DNA from: Dietzia lutea | Lineage (GTDB): Bacteria; Actinomycetota; Actinomycetes; Mycobacteriales; Mycobacteriaceae | Direction: 5' to 3' | Assembly: GCF_003096075.1 (NCBI RefSeq) | Contig: NZ_CP015449.1 | Span: forward strand, 744,001 to 808,000 | Length of the DNA stretch: 64,000 nt | Shown here: piece after piece, positions 9,108 to 17,125 of the stretch | Layout of the letters: every line of letters starts with the position of its first letter | How positions within the stretch are numbered: position 1 is the first letter of the stretch | The notes under the pieces: generated by a model | Databases searched by the model: none | The model's input: the letters and a program-made list of their open reading frames with translations, nothing else | What the model was told of the DNA's origin: nothing | Position numbers and translations under genes: made by a program

Positions 9108-9119
9108 ATTGTCAACAAT
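9108..9119. promoter_or_regulatory. Palindromic operator ATTGT-N2-ACAAT
   Basis: ATTGTCAACAAT is a perfect 5-bp inverted repeat with a 2-bp spacer. It sits in the 85-base divergent promoter region between the aminotransferase operon (start 9080, minus) and the 2-hydroxyacid dehydrogenase (start 9166, plus). AT-rich palindromes of the form TTGT..ACAA are the usual targets of FCD-type GntR regulators. The site stands out in DNA that is otherwise almost free of A/T runs. Confidence 0.65.
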
Positions 9120-9165
9120 CCGACGATCACGCGTCGCGGCCGGACGGTCGCGATACCGTGGCCGC

Positions 9166-10164
9166 ATGGACGCCCGTACCGACCCACGCCCCGCCCCCGG
9201 CTCCCGGCCGACCGTCGTCGTGCTCACCGCGGACGGCGTCGAGCCGCCCACCACGCTCGACGAGATCCGCGGCCTCGCCGACGTGCGCGAGTGCACGGCC
9301 GAGACCCTCGCCGACGCCCTCCCCGGGGCCGAGATCCTGCTGGTGTGGGACATCTTCTCCGACGCCCTGGCCGCGGCCTGGCACGCCGCGGACTCGCTGC
9401 GCTGGGTCCACGTGGCCGCGGCCGGCGTCGACAAGCTGCTCTTCGACGAGCTGCGCGACTCCGACGTCCTGGTCACCAACGCCCGCGGCGTCTTCGACGG
9501 CCCCATCGCCGAGTACGTCCTGGCGTGCGTGATGGCCCACGACAAGCGCTTCCACGAGACCGAGGCGCTCCAGCGCGCGGGGGTGTGGCGTCACCGCGAG
9601 ACGACCCGGGTCGCGGGCCGGCGCGCCCTGGTCGTGGGCACCGGCGGGATCGGACGGGCCACCGCGCGGCTCCTGCGGGCGGTCGGACTCGACGTGGCCG
9701 GGGCGGGGCGACGACCGCGGGACGACGACGAGGACTTCGGCCGCGTCCTGGACTCCGCTCGCCTGGTCGACCATCTCGGCGACGTGGACCACCTCGTCAT
9801 GGTGGCGCCGCTGACGGAGGCGACCCGGGGGATGCTCGGGCCCGCGGAGCTGGCCGCCCTTCCCGACGGCGCGCACGTGGTGAACGTGGGCCGCGGACAG
9901 CTCGTCGATCAGGACGCCCTCGCGCGTGAGATCGCGGCGGGCAGGCTCTCCGCGCACCTGGACGTCCTCGTCGTCGAACCCCTCCCCGAGGGCGACCCGC
10001 TCTGGACGCTGGATGGCGCGCACATCAGTCCCCACATGTCCGGCGACGTCGTGGGCTGGCGCGACACCCTCTCCGCACAGTTCCGCGACCACCTGCGCAC
10101 ATGGCTCGCCGGCGGCGAGCCCGGCCCCTCCGTGGACAAGAGTCGAGGATACGTCAGCGGTTGA
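9166..10164 (+). CDS. D-isomer-specific 2-hydroxyacid dehydrogenase family oxidoreductase
   Basis: This is a 332-residue NAD(P)-dependent dehydrogenase of the D-2-hydroxyacid class. It interconverts a 2-oxoacid and a D-2-hydroxyacid. The Rossmann motif is ALVVGTGGIGRATARLLRAVGL. The catalytic arginine is in HVVNVGRGQLVDQDAL, the glutamate in VVEPLPEGDPLW, and the histidine in HISPHMSG. N-terminal landmarks are WVHVAAAGVDKLLF and VTNARGVFDGPIAEYVL. It is divergent from the aminotransferase/flavin dehydrogenase operon and shares its operator region. It may therefore handle the same D-hydroxyacid in the opposite direction from the membrane-linked flavoenzyme. The substrate is unknown. Confidence 0.87.
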   Translation: MDARTDPRPAPGSRPTVVVLTADGVEPPTTLDEIRGLADVRECTAETLADALPGAEILLVWDIFSDALAAAWHAADSLRWVHVAAAGVDKLLFDELRDSDVLVTNARGVFDGPIAEYVLACVMAHDKRFHETEALQRAGVWRHRETTRVAGRRALVVGTGGIGRATARLLRAVGLDVAGAGRRPRDDDEDFGRVLDSARLVDHLGDVDHLVMVAPLTEATRGMLGPAELAALPDGAHVVNVGRGQLVDQDALAREIAAGRLSAHLDVLVVEPLPEGDPLWTLDGAHISPHMSGDVVGWRDTLSAQFRDHLRTWLAGGEPGPSVDKSRGYVSG

Positions 10165-10168
10165 CGGG

Positions 10169-10197
10169 TTGTCCGAGGTCGTCGACACGGATACGGT
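10169..10197 (+). promoter_or_regulatory. Candidate housekeeping promoter for ectD
   Basis: A TTGTCC -35-like box (10169-10174) and a TACGGT -10-like box (10192-10197) are exactly 17 bases apart, about 75 bases before the ectD start. The match to the sigma-A consensus is moderate, and this call comes from spacing alone. Confidence 0.35.
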
Positions 10198-10272
10198 CGG
10201 CCCCACGAGGGCGGCACCCCTCGTTTTCCCGAGTCAGCCGGGGTTTCAGGCTGAGGAGAGAAAGGAGTCGTA

Positions 10273-11136
10273 GTGACCATTGCCGTTGATGACTACCAGA
10301 CCCGCGTGACCGGGCGTCCGGAGATCGTCGAACGCCGGGACCCCGTCATCTGGGGGAGCAGCCGGGATCCCGAGGTACTCGAGTTCGAGGAGAAGGGATA
10401 CATCCAGCGTGAGGGCGCTCTGGACGCCGCGCGGATCGACGCCTGCTGGGAGGAGCTGCAGCGCTTCGGGGACGATCCCGCCATGAAGGACGACCCCCGG
10501 ATCATCCGCGAGCAGGGCGGCCGGGCCGTCCGCTCGATCTTCGACGTGCACGAGCTCAGTGAGGTCGTGTGGGAGGCCGTCGAGCAGTCCGGCGCGATCG
10601 ATCTGGCCCGCCAGATCCTCGGATCCGACGTGTATGTCCACCAGAGCCGGCTCAACTACAAGCCGGGCTTCGCCGGTGGCGCGTTCTACTGGCACTCGGA
10701 CTTCGAGACGTGGCACGCCGAGGACGGCATGCCCAAGCCGCGCGCCTGCAGCGCCTCGCTGGCGCTCACGCCCAACGAGACCTACAACGGTCCGCTGATG
10801 ATCATGCCGGGCACGCACAAGTACTACGTCCAGTGCGCCGGCGAGACGCCCGACGACTACTACAAGGAGTCGCTCGTGACGACCGCCCCGAAGGTCGGCG
10901 TGCCGTCCGAGGAACACATCACCGAGATGTACCGCGAGTACGGACTCGACGTCCTCACCGGCGGCGCGGGCTCCATGACGATGTTCGACTGCAACGCGCT
11001 GCACGCCTCGGGGGGCAACATCACCCCGCTGCCGCGCGCCAACGTGTTCATCGTCTTCAACAGTGTCGAGAACGAGCTCACCGAGCCGTTCGCGGGCACC
11101 CCGCCGCGCCCGGACTTCCTCGCGCGTCGGCCCTGA
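10273..11136 (+). CDS. ectD: Ectoine 5-hydroxylase
   Basis: This is a 287-residue Fe(II)/2-oxoglutarate dioxygenase that hydroxylates ectoine to 5-hydroxyectoine, a stress protectant. The EctD signature FYWHSDFETWHAEDGMP is intact. The iron ligands are His141 and Asp143 in that block plus the histidine of NALHASGG about 100 residues later, and Q124-S-R-L-N-Y precedes it. The GTG start is supported by AAAGGAG (10261-10267). Family length is usually 290-310, so it is complete. The gene stands alone: the ectABC synthesis genes that normally accompany it are not in the window, so it must use ectoine made elsewhere or imported. Its last codons and stop are repeated downstream (see the repeat at 11119-11178). 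Confidence 0.95.
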   Translation: MTIAVDDYQTRVTGRPEIVERRDPVIWGSSRDPEVLEFEEKGYIQREGALDAARIDACWEELQRFGDDPAMKDDPRIIREQGGRAVRSIFDVHELSEVVWEAVEQSGAIDLARQILGSDVYVHQSRLNYKPGFAGGAFYWHSDFETWHAEDGMPKPRACSASLALTPNETYNGPLMIMPGTHKYYVQCAGETPDDYYKESLVTTAPKVGVPSEEHITEMYREYGLDVLTGGAGSMTMFDCNALHASGGNITPLPRANVFIVFNSVENELTEPFAGTPPRPDFLARRP

Positions 11137-11178
11137 GGTCTCGCGCGTCGCGCTGAGACTCGCGCGTCGGCACCGAGG
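11119..11178. repeat. Tandem repeats of the ectD gene end
   Basis: The 11-mer CTCGCGCGTCG starts at 11119 (inside ectD), 11140 and 11159. Each copy carries a degenerate version of the last codons and stop of ectD. Spacing is 21 then 19 bases. It fills most of the 47-base gap before the convergent LysR gene. Confidence 0.75.
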
Positions 11179-11183
11179 CCAGC

Positions 11184-12104
11184 TCACACGCCGCCCGGGG
11201 GGTCCAGGCCGACCTCCCGGGCGGCGGCGGTGAACGCCGCGACGAACGCCTGGAGCGGGCGCCTCCGGGCGTCGCGCCGACGGTGGGTGATCGAAACCGT
11301 CCTGGTGAGCCCGTCCGTCAGCGGCAGCACGTCCACGTCGGCCGGGAACGTGCTCAGACCGAGATCGGACGCGAGTGTGACGCCGAGGCCGGCGGCGACC
11401 AGGGCCAACGCCGTGGACTGCTCGCCCGCCTCGTGTCGCACCTCCGGCTCGAAGCCCGCGTCCCGGCACGCGATCCGCACCGCCCGGCCGAAATGCGAGC
11501 GCGGGTGCGCGATCACCCACGGCGCTCCCGCGAGGTCGGACAACGACACCTGTGCGGACGGCATCGACCCGCGCGGCACCACCGCGTGCAGGGTCTCCTG
11601 GGCGATCGGCAGCCGCACGAGGTCCGGCACGTCCGCCATGGCGTAACTCGAGTAGTCCAGCACGAACGACAGGTCCAGCGAGCCGTCGCGGACCGCGCCC
11701 GTCGTGTCCTCCGGGGCCAGCTCGCGGCTGCGCACGACGATCCCCGGATGGTCGCGGGACAGTATCGCGATCCCGGCGGGCAGCAGCGTGGTGGCCACCG
11801 AGGCCCACACCCCGGCCGTGAGCGTCGTTCCGACGCCCGCGCGGGCCGATTCCATCGCGTGGCCCGCGTCCTCCACCGCGGACAGGATCGTGCGCGCGTG
11901 CTCCGCCAACACGAGTCCCGCCTCCGTCAGCGCGAGACCGCGTCCGCGCTTCTCGAACAGCGGCGTCCCCGCCTCGCGCTCGAGCAGCGAGAGCTGCTGC
12001 GACACGGCCGAGACGGTGTACCCCAGGCCCGCGGCGACCGACGTGACGGTGCCCCGTCGCTCCAGTTCGTGGAGCAACCGCAGGCGGTGCAGGGACGGCT
12101 CCAT
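11184..12104 (-). CDS. LysR-family transcriptional regulator
   Basis: This is a 306-residue LysR regulator. Residues 2-60 form the winged helix-turn-helix (LHRLRLLHELERRGTVTSVAAGLGYTVSAVSQQLSLLEREAGTPLFEKRGRGLALTEAG), and an effector-binding periplasmic-binding-protein-like domain follows. The start at 12104 begins exactly at the expected N-terminus of the HTH. Longer readings would run into the divergent promoter. It is divergent from the Glu/Leu-type dehydrogenase across about 150 bases, the classic LysR-target layout, so it probably regulates that gene and itself. The inducer is unknown. Confidence 0.92.
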   Translation of the reverse strand: MEPSLHRLRLLHELERRGTVTSVAAGLGYTVSAVSQQLSLLEREAGTPLFEKRGRGLALTEAGLVLAEHARTILSAVEDAGHAMESARAGVGTTLTAGVWASVATTLLPAGIAILSRDHPGIVVRSRELAPEDTTGAVRDGSLDLSFVLDYSSYAMADVPDLVRLPIAQETLHAVVPRGSMPSAQVSLSDLAGAPWVIAHPRSHFGRAVRIACRDAGFEPEVRHEAGEQSTALALVAAGLGVTLASDLGLSTFPADVDVLPLTDGLTRTVSITHRRRDARRRPLQAFVAAFTAAAREVGLDPPGGV

Positions 12105-12258
12105 GCCCCCGAGCGTAGGAGCGCGCGCCCCGACCGTGCAGGAAAAGTGAACGGTCGGGTCCATGAAGTCTCGCTGGACCCGCCCAGTGTGCGAACCCAT
12201 GCTGGGGACACCCCCGCCGGACCCGCCGACGGACGAGGTCGCCGAGGAGGCGAGCACC

Positions 12259-13548
12259 ATGACATCCATCGAGATCCCGGGCACGACCGGCCACACGGGA
12301 GCCGGCAGGCAGACCGTGCCCGCCGCACAGACCGTTTCCGCACCGGCCACGGCTCCCGCCACGATTCCGGCGGCGACTCCGGCCGAGACGTCGGGCGCCC
12401 GCCGCGAGCCCTACCTGCGCCTCCACTGGGAGGACGACCAGACTGGCGCCCGCGGCTACCTCGTCGTGGACACGCTCGTCGGCGGTCTGGCCACCGGCGG
12501 CACCCGCATGCGCGCCGGATGCACCCTGCGCGAGGTCGAGGACCTGGCCCGCGGCATGACCCGCAAGACCGCCGCCTTCGACCTGCCCGTCGGCGGCGCC
12601 AAGGGCGGCATCGACTTCGACCCCAAGGACCCGCGGGCCGTCGAGGTGCTCGGCCGGTTCTGCGAGGCCATGCGCCCGTTCCTCGACCGGCACTGGGTGA
12701 CCGCCGAGGACCTGGGCGTGCCGCAGCACCTCATCGACGAGGTCTTCGGCCGCCTCGGCATGCGGCAGTCGTACCACGCGGCGATCGAGCGGTCCTCCGA
12801 CCCCGCGGCCACGGCCGATCGGATCTTCCGCGGGCTCACCGCCGAGGTCCCGGGCGGGCTCCTGGGCGACGTGATCGGTGGCTACGGGGTCGCGCAGGCC
12901 TGCCTCGCGGCGGCCCACGTGCGCGGCTGGGACATCGAGCGCACGTCGGTCGCGATCCAGGGCGTCGGCACCATGGGCGGTGGCGCCGCCTGGTACCTGC
13001 ACGAGGCCGGGGTGCGGGTGGTCGCGCTCGCCGACGCCGCCGGAACCCTCTACGACCCCGCCGGCCTCGACGTCCCCGCGCTGCTGGCGACCCGCGACCG
13101 CTTCGGCGAGATCGACCGCGCCGCCGTCCCCGCCCGGGTGCAGCGTCTGGACCGCGACAGCATTCTCGGCATGGACGTCGACGTGCTGGTGCCCGCCGCC
13201 GTCTCGTACGCGATCACCGCCGAGAACTGCGCGCAGGTCACGGCGCCGATCGTCGTGGAGGCCGCTAACGCCGCCACCACCGCCGACGCGGAACTCGACC
13301 TCACGACCCGCGGCATCGCGGTGCTGCCGGACTTCGTGGCCAACGCCGGTGCCGTCGCCTGGGCGTGGTGGCTCATCCTCGGCGAGGTCGATGACCGGTC
13401 CGAGACGTCGTTCCTGCGTCTCGGACGCGAGATGACGGCGAAGGTCGCGGACCTGCTCACCGGCTGGGACCCGAGCAACGGCCCGCTGCGGTGGGCGGCC
13501 GACGTCTCCGGAAAGATCCGGACGGTGCCGCCGGTCGTCGTGCCCTGA
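12259..13548 (+). CDS. Glu/Leu/Phe/Val dehydrogenase family protein
   Basis: This is a 429-residue amino-acid dehydrogenase that reversibly deaminates an amino acid to a 2-oxoacid with NAD(P). The N-terminal domain has the substrate-lysine block TRKTAAFDLPVGGAKGGIDFDP and the WVTAEDLGVP segment. The C-terminal Rossmann domain has VAIQGVGTMGGGAAWYL, and VLPDFVANAGAVAWAWW follows. The first 50 residues are a low-complexity Thr/Ala/Pro stretch. I chose the ATG at 12259, which has GAGGAGG (12244-12250) at ideal spacing, over an in-frame ATG at 12163. Glutamate or leucine/valine specificity cannot be settled by eye. It is probably controlled by the divergent LysR gene. Confidence 0.88.
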   Translation: MTSIEIPGTTGHTGAGRQTVPAAQTVSAPATAPATIPAATPAETSGARREPYLRLHWEDDQTGARGYLVVDTLVGGLATGGTRMRAGCTLREVEDLARGMTRKTAAFDLPVGGAKGGIDFDPKDPRAVEVLGRFCEAMRPFLDRHWVTAEDLGVPQHLIDEVFGRLGMRQSYHAAIERSSDPAATADRIFRGLTAEVPGGLLGDVIGGYGVAQACLAAAHVRGWDIERTSVAIQGVGTMGGGAAWYLHEAGVRVVALADAAGTLYDPAGLDVPALLATRDRFGEIDRAAVPARVQRLDRDSILGMDVDVLVPAAVSYAITAENCAQVTAPIVVEAANAATTADAELDLTTRGIAVLPDFVANAGAVAWAWWLILGEVDDRSETSFLRLGREMTAKVADLLTGWDPSNGPLRWAADVSGKIRTVPPVVVP

Positions 13549-13676
13549 CCGCGGGCCGGGCCCCCGCTCCCGAGGCGCTCGGGCCCCGCACCCGCCGCCG
13601 CCCCCACCCGCCACAGCCCGCACAGCCAGGCGCCCGGCACCCGCGCCTGCCGCAGCCCGCACAGCCGCACGTCGCC

Positions 13677-13716
13677 ATGGCGTCTCGCTCGCCCCGAAGG
13701 GTGGGCGAGACGCCAT
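13677..13716. terminator. Hairpin with a perfect 12-bp stem
   Basis: ATGGCGTCTCGC (13677-13688) pairs with GCGAGACGCCAT (13705-13716) around a 16-base loop. The right arm doubles as the first copy of the downstream tandem repeat. The position between convergent genes suggests transcription termination; no U-tract is present. Confidence 0.6.
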
Positions 13717-13889
13717 CGTCAGGAGCGGCTGCAGCTCAGGCGTACAGGCGCAGGAGCGAGACGCCATCGTCAGGAGCGGCTGCAGTTCAGGCGTACAGCC
13801 GCAGGAGCGAGACGCCAAGAGCGGGAGCGGCTGCGTGGGCACGCGCAGGAGCGAGACGCCTTCGTCAGGAGCGGCTGCGTGGGAACGCG
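13705..13889. repeat. Tandem array, four copies of a 44-51 bp unit
   Basis: The word GCGAGACGCC recurs at 13705, 13756, 13807 and 13851 (periods 51, 51, 44). Each is followed by a variant of ATCGTCAGGAGCGGCTGCAG and then a GGCGTACAG-type or GTGGGCACGCG-type end. Copies 1-3 share most positions, while the fourth is shorter. Unlike a CRISPR array there are no unique spacers; the whole unit is repeated. Confidence 0.85.
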
Positions 13890-13922
13890 TCCGAGCCCCC
13901 GCCGCGCGCACTGTCAGACTGC

Positions 13923-13975
13923 GCGGCCTTATCCGGCGGCGGTGTCGGCGGCCCCGGCGGCCTTATCCTGCGGCG
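13923..13975. repeat. Direct repeat duplicating the kstR 3' end
   Basis: The 19-mer at 13957-13975 spans the kstR stop codon. A second copy at 13923-13941 differs by one base; the period is 34. The second copy lies just downstream of kstR in the direction of its transcription. Confidence 0.7.
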
Positions 13976-14682
13976 GCGTCGTCAGCCTCGCCGGCCTCGT
14001 TGCCGTTCCCGTTTCCGATCGCCGTGTGCAGACGCGCGCGGCGGGGGGAGTCGTCGGTGCCCAGAAGCAGGTCGATCGTCAGCGCCAGCCGGGTGGCGAC
14101 ATCCGCAGCCGACGACCGCCGGGTGAGCCACGAGACCAGGTTGGACATCCACACGTCCGAGATCACGCGCGCGATCGAGAGCTGGAGCTCGTCCGGCTCA
14201 CCCTGCGCCAGTGCGCGGGCGATGATGCGATCCATGAGGAAGCCGACCTCCTCGACCTCGTTGGCCACGGAGGCGTCGGCGAACATGAAGGCCCGCGTCA
14301 TGGCCTCGGTGAGATTGGGGTCGCGCTGCATCGACTTGGTGATCATGTCCACCACGACCTTCATCCGCTCCTGCGCAGTGTCACCGGGCGGGGCCGAACG
14401 CTCGGTGCGCTGGTCGAGCCGGCGGAACTCGCGGGCGAGCGCCGAGACGAGCAGGTGCACCTTCGACGGGAAGTACCGGTAGAGGGTGCCCACGGCGACC
14501 TCGGCCTTCTCGGCCACGGCGCGCATCTGCACGGCCTCGTACCCGCCCTTGGCGGCCAGGGCCAGCGTGGCGTCGAGGATCCGGCGGCGGCGCTCACGTT
14601 GCGACGACGTGCTGGGCTCGTCGGCTCTCGGGGCGGCGTCGGACGCGGCGGCGGAGCCGGTGTCGGTCGAGCTCTTGGTCAT
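13963..14682 (-). CDS. kstR: TetR-family repressor of cholesterol catabolism KstR
   Basis: This is a 239-residue TetR-type repressor. After a 30-residue disordered leader comes the DNA-binding domain: RERRRRILDATLALAAKGGYEAVQMRAVAEKAEVAVGTLYRYFPSKVHLLVSAL. It follows M. tuberculosis KstR closely as I recall that protein (same KGGYEAVQMRAVA and VAVGTLYRYFPSKVHLLVSAL blocks, then LTEAMTRAFMFADAS and RVISDVWMSNLVSWLTRR). KstR is released from DNA by a CoA thioester of a sterol intermediate in the known systems. I chose ATG 14682; an in-frame start at 14793 would overlap the operators. It is divergent from fadE34 exactly as in mycobacteria and should repress itself and the steroid operons in this window. 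Confidence 0.95.
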   Translation of the reverse strand: MTKSSTDTGSAAASDAAPRADEPSTSSQRERRRRILDATLALAAKGGYEAVQMRAVAEKAEVAVGTLYRYFPSKVHLLVSALAREFRRLDQRTERSAPPGDTAQERMKVVVDMITKSMQRDPNLTEAMTRAFMFADASVANEVEEVGFLMDRIIARALAQGEPDELQLSIARVISDVWMSNLVSWLTRRSSAADVATRLALTIDLLLGTDDSPRRARLHTAIGNGNGNEAGEADDAAAG

Positions 14683-14795
14683 GGCAACGAACCTTCTGCG
14701 CTGGTCGGATCGGGACTGCTGATCGGGCTGGCGGTCTCGGGTTGGCGTACCGGGCGGGGACCCGGGTGTACCGATCGGACCCTGCTGGTGCATTC

Positions 14796-14809
14796 TAGAA
14801 CACGCTACC
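14796..14809. promoter_or_regulatory. KstR-like operator, degenerate copy
   Basis: TAGAACACGCTACC has an intact left half (TAGAAC) and a poor right half. It abuts the full operator at 14810-14823, so two KstR dimers could bind side by side in the kstR/fadE34 divergent promoter. Confidence 0.5.
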
Positions 14810-14823
14810 TAGAACACGTTCTA
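14810..14823. promoter_or_regulatory. KstR operator (kstR/fadE34)
   Basis: TAGAACACGTTCTA is a near-perfect match to the known KstR palindrome TAGAAC-N2-GTTCTA, with complementary 6-bp halves. It lies 128 bases before the kstR start and 74 bases before the fadE34 start. Confidence 0.9.
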
Positions 14824-14897
14824 TTATGGGTGTGTACGCGCGGGTCCTCGAGCCCCGCGCCGGGTACGCGTCCCCCGCCCGAGTCGAGGAGCCTGCA

Positions 14898-17069
14898 GTG
14901 AGTATCGCCACCACACCGGACCAGACCGAGATCCAGAGTTCGATCAAGGCCTGGGCGAAGTCCGCCGATCCCGTGGCTACGGTACGCGCCCAGGAGGAGG
15001 ATCCGGAAGCCTGGAAGGCGGTGTGGCCCCGACTCGCCGAGCTGGGGCTGTTCGGTGTCGCGATCGCCGAGGAGCACGGCGGCGCCGGCGCCGAGATCGT
15101 CGACCTGGCCTGCATGCTCGAGACCGCCGCCGCCCACATGGCGCCTGGGCCGGTCCTGTCCACCGCCGTGGCCGGGGTGTTGGTCTCCCGCGCGGGCGGG
15201 CCCGTGGCGCAGGCGCTGGGGGAGACCCTCGCCGAGGGCGGCCTCCCGGTGGGCGTGTGCCTGGGCATCGGCACCGCGACGCTCGACGGCTCGGGCGAGG
15301 TCACGGGCGACCCCGGCATCGCCTACGGCGGCACCCCCGACGGAGGGCTGCTCCTGCCCGTCGAGGTCGCCGGCGCCACCCGCTGGGCGCTGCTCGAGGC
15401 GGGCACCGCGGGCGTCACCGTCACCCCGTCGACGCCTTACGACATCTCGGCCTCGATCGGCCGCGTGCGCCTGGAGGGCGTGACGATCCCGGCCGACCGG
15501 ATCCTCGAGGGTGTCACCACCGAGCACGTCCACCAGCTGTTCGTCACGCTGGCCGCGGCGGAGGCGGCGGGCGTCGCCGACTACACGCTCGCCACGGCCG
15601 TGGACTACGCCAAGATCCGCGAGCAGTTCGGCCGCACCATCGGCTCGTTCCAGTCCATCAAGCACCTCGCTGCCGACATGCTCTGCCGCACCGAGCAGGT
15701 CCGGGCGCTGGCGTGGGACGCCGCCGTCGCGGCGGAGGACCTCACCGCCTCCGACTCCGAGCTGCCCGTCGCCGCCGCGGTCGCCGGGGCGCTGGCCTTC
15801 GACAACGCCGTGCGCAACTCCCAGGACTGCATCCAGATCCTCGGCGGCATCGGCTTCACCTTCGAGCACGAGGCCCACTTCTACATGCGGCGCGCGAGCG
15901 CGCTGCGCCAGATCATCGGCGGCTCCGCCCGCTGGCGGCGCAGCCTGGCCGAGCTCACCCTCGCCGGCAAGCGCCGTCACCTCGACATCGACCTGTCCGA
16001 GATCGACGGGCTGGACGCCAAGCGCGAGGAGCTCCGCGCCCTGGTGGCGAAGGTCGCCGCCGTGGAGGGCGACGAGCGCAAGCAGGCGCTGGCCGACACC
16101 GGCCTGTTCATGCCGCACCTGCCCGAGCCGTGGGGCCTGGGCGCGGGCCCGGCCGAGCAGCTGCTCATCGACGAGGAGCTCGAGGCCGCCGGCGTCACCC
16201 GCCACGACATCACGATCGGCGGCTGGGCGGTGCCGACCATCCTGCAGGCCGCCCCCGAGCACGCCGAGAAGCTGGTGCGTGACACCATGGCCGGGAAGAT
16301 CAGGTGGTGCCAGCTGTTCTCCGAGCCCGGCGCCGGCTCCGACCTCGCCGCCCTGCGCACCACCGCCGAGAAGGTCGACGGCGGCTGGAAGCTCAACGGC
16401 CAGAAGGTGTGGACGTCGCTGGCCCGCGAGGCCGACTGGGCGATGTGCCTGGCCCGCACGGACAAGGACGCCCCCAAGCACAAGGGCATCACCTACTTCC
16501 TGGTGGACATGCGCTCGGAGGGCATCCGGACCCGGCCGCTGCGCGAGATCACCGGCGAGGCCCTGTTCAACGAGGTTTACCTCGAGGACCTGTTCGTGCC
16601 CGACGAGTTCCAGATCGGCACGGTGAACGACGGCTGGAAGATCGCCCGCACGACGCTGGCCAACGAGCGCGTGGCCATGGGCGGCGGCTCCTCCCTCGGT
16701 GACGCCGCCGAGGAGATCATCGGCCTCATCAACGCGGCCGGGGTCGCCGAAGACGCGCTGGTGCTGGACGAGTTCGGCAAGCACGTCGCCGACGGCGTCG
16801 TGGGCAACCTGCTGGACCTGCGCACCGCGCTGCGCAGCCTCGCCGGCTCCGGGCCGGGCGCCGAGTCGAGCGTCCGCAAGATCGTCGGCGTGCGCCACCG
16901 CCAGGACATCGCCGAGTTCGGCCTCACGCTCACCGGCACCGGCGGCGTCGAGTTCACCGAGCAGGGCCGCAAGTTCCTCATGGTCCGCTGCCTGTCGATC
17001 GCGGGCGGCACCGAGCAGGTGCTGCTCAACGTGGTCGGCGAGCGCATCCTCGGCCTGCCCCGCGACTGA
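14898..17069 (+). CDS. fadE34: Two-domain acyl-CoA dehydrogenase FadE34 (ChsE3)
   Basis: This is a 723-residue protein made of two acyl-CoA dehydrogenase halves (about 1-370 and 380-723). In steroid degraders this fused enzyme dehydrogenates cholesterol side-chain CoA esters. The N-half keeps the FAD-side segment YAKIREQFGRTIGSFQSIKHLAADM but no obvious catalytic base. The C-half has [34 protein letters not shown]-type substrate/FAD motifs and NERVAMGGG, whose glutamate sits where isovaleryl-CoA-type enzymes place their base. GTG 14898 has GAGGAG six bases upstream. It is first of a five-gene run with chsE1-chsE2, chsH2, chsH1 and ltp2, replacing cyp125 at the head of the equivalent mycobacterial operon. 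KstR operators lie just upstream. Confidence 0.88.
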   Translation: MSIATTPDQTEIQSSIKAWAKSADPVATVRAQEEDPEAWKAVWPRLAELGLFGVAIAEEHGGAGAEIVDLACMLETAAAHMAPGPVLSTAVAGVLVSRAGGPVAQALGETLAEGGLPVGVCLGIGTATLDGSGEVTGDPGIAYGGTPDGGLLLPVEVAGATRWALLEAGTAGVTVTPSTPYDISASIGRVRLEGVTIPADRILEGVTTEHVHQLFVTLAAAEAAGVADYTLATAVDYAKIREQFGRTIGSFQSIKHLAADMLCRTEQVRALAWDAAVAAEDLTASDSELPVAAAVAGALAFDNAVRNSQDCIQILGGIGFTFEHEAHFYMRRASALRQIIGGSARWRRSLAELTLAGKRRHLDIDLSEIDGLDAKREELRALVAKVAAVEGDERKQALADTGLFMPHLPEPWGLGAGPAEQLLIDEELEAAGVTRHDITIGGWAVPTILQAAPEHAEKLVRDTMAGKIRWCQLFSEPGAGSDLAALRTTAEKVDGGWKLNGQKVWTSLAREADWAMCLARTDKDAPKHKGITYFLVDMRSEGIRTRPLREITGEALFNEVYLEDLFVPDEFQIGTVNDGWKIARTTLANERVAMGGGSSLGDAAEEIIGLINAAGVAEDALVLDEFGKHVADGVVGNLLDLRTALRSLAGSGPGAESSVRKIVGVRHRQDIAEFGLTLTGTGGVEFTEQGRKFLMVRCLSIAGGTEQVLLNVVGERILGLPRD

Positions 17070-17125
17070 CCCCCGTCCGTCGCCCTCCCGCCCCTTTTCG
17101 CCCCCGTACCCGAACAGGACTGATC

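Larger units (their letters stand above)
13549..13962. other. 414-base intergenic region without a gene
   Basis: No convincing gene is visible between the dehydrogenase and kstR, which converge here. The stretch holds a hairpin (13677-13716), a tandem repeat array (13705-13889) and the duplicated 3' end of kstR (13923-13975). Open frames across it simply translate the repeats. Confidence 0.8.

Noticed and set aside
13705-13889. Possible CRISPR array
   Set aside because: The spacing is regular, but the segments between the repeated words are themselves repeats, not unique spacers, and no cas gene is present.
13491-14126. Open frame translating a repetitive SETPSSGAAA protein
   Set aside because: It begins inside the dehydrogenase gene, crosses the tandem array and ends antisense to kstR. 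The peptide repeat only reflects the DNA repeat.
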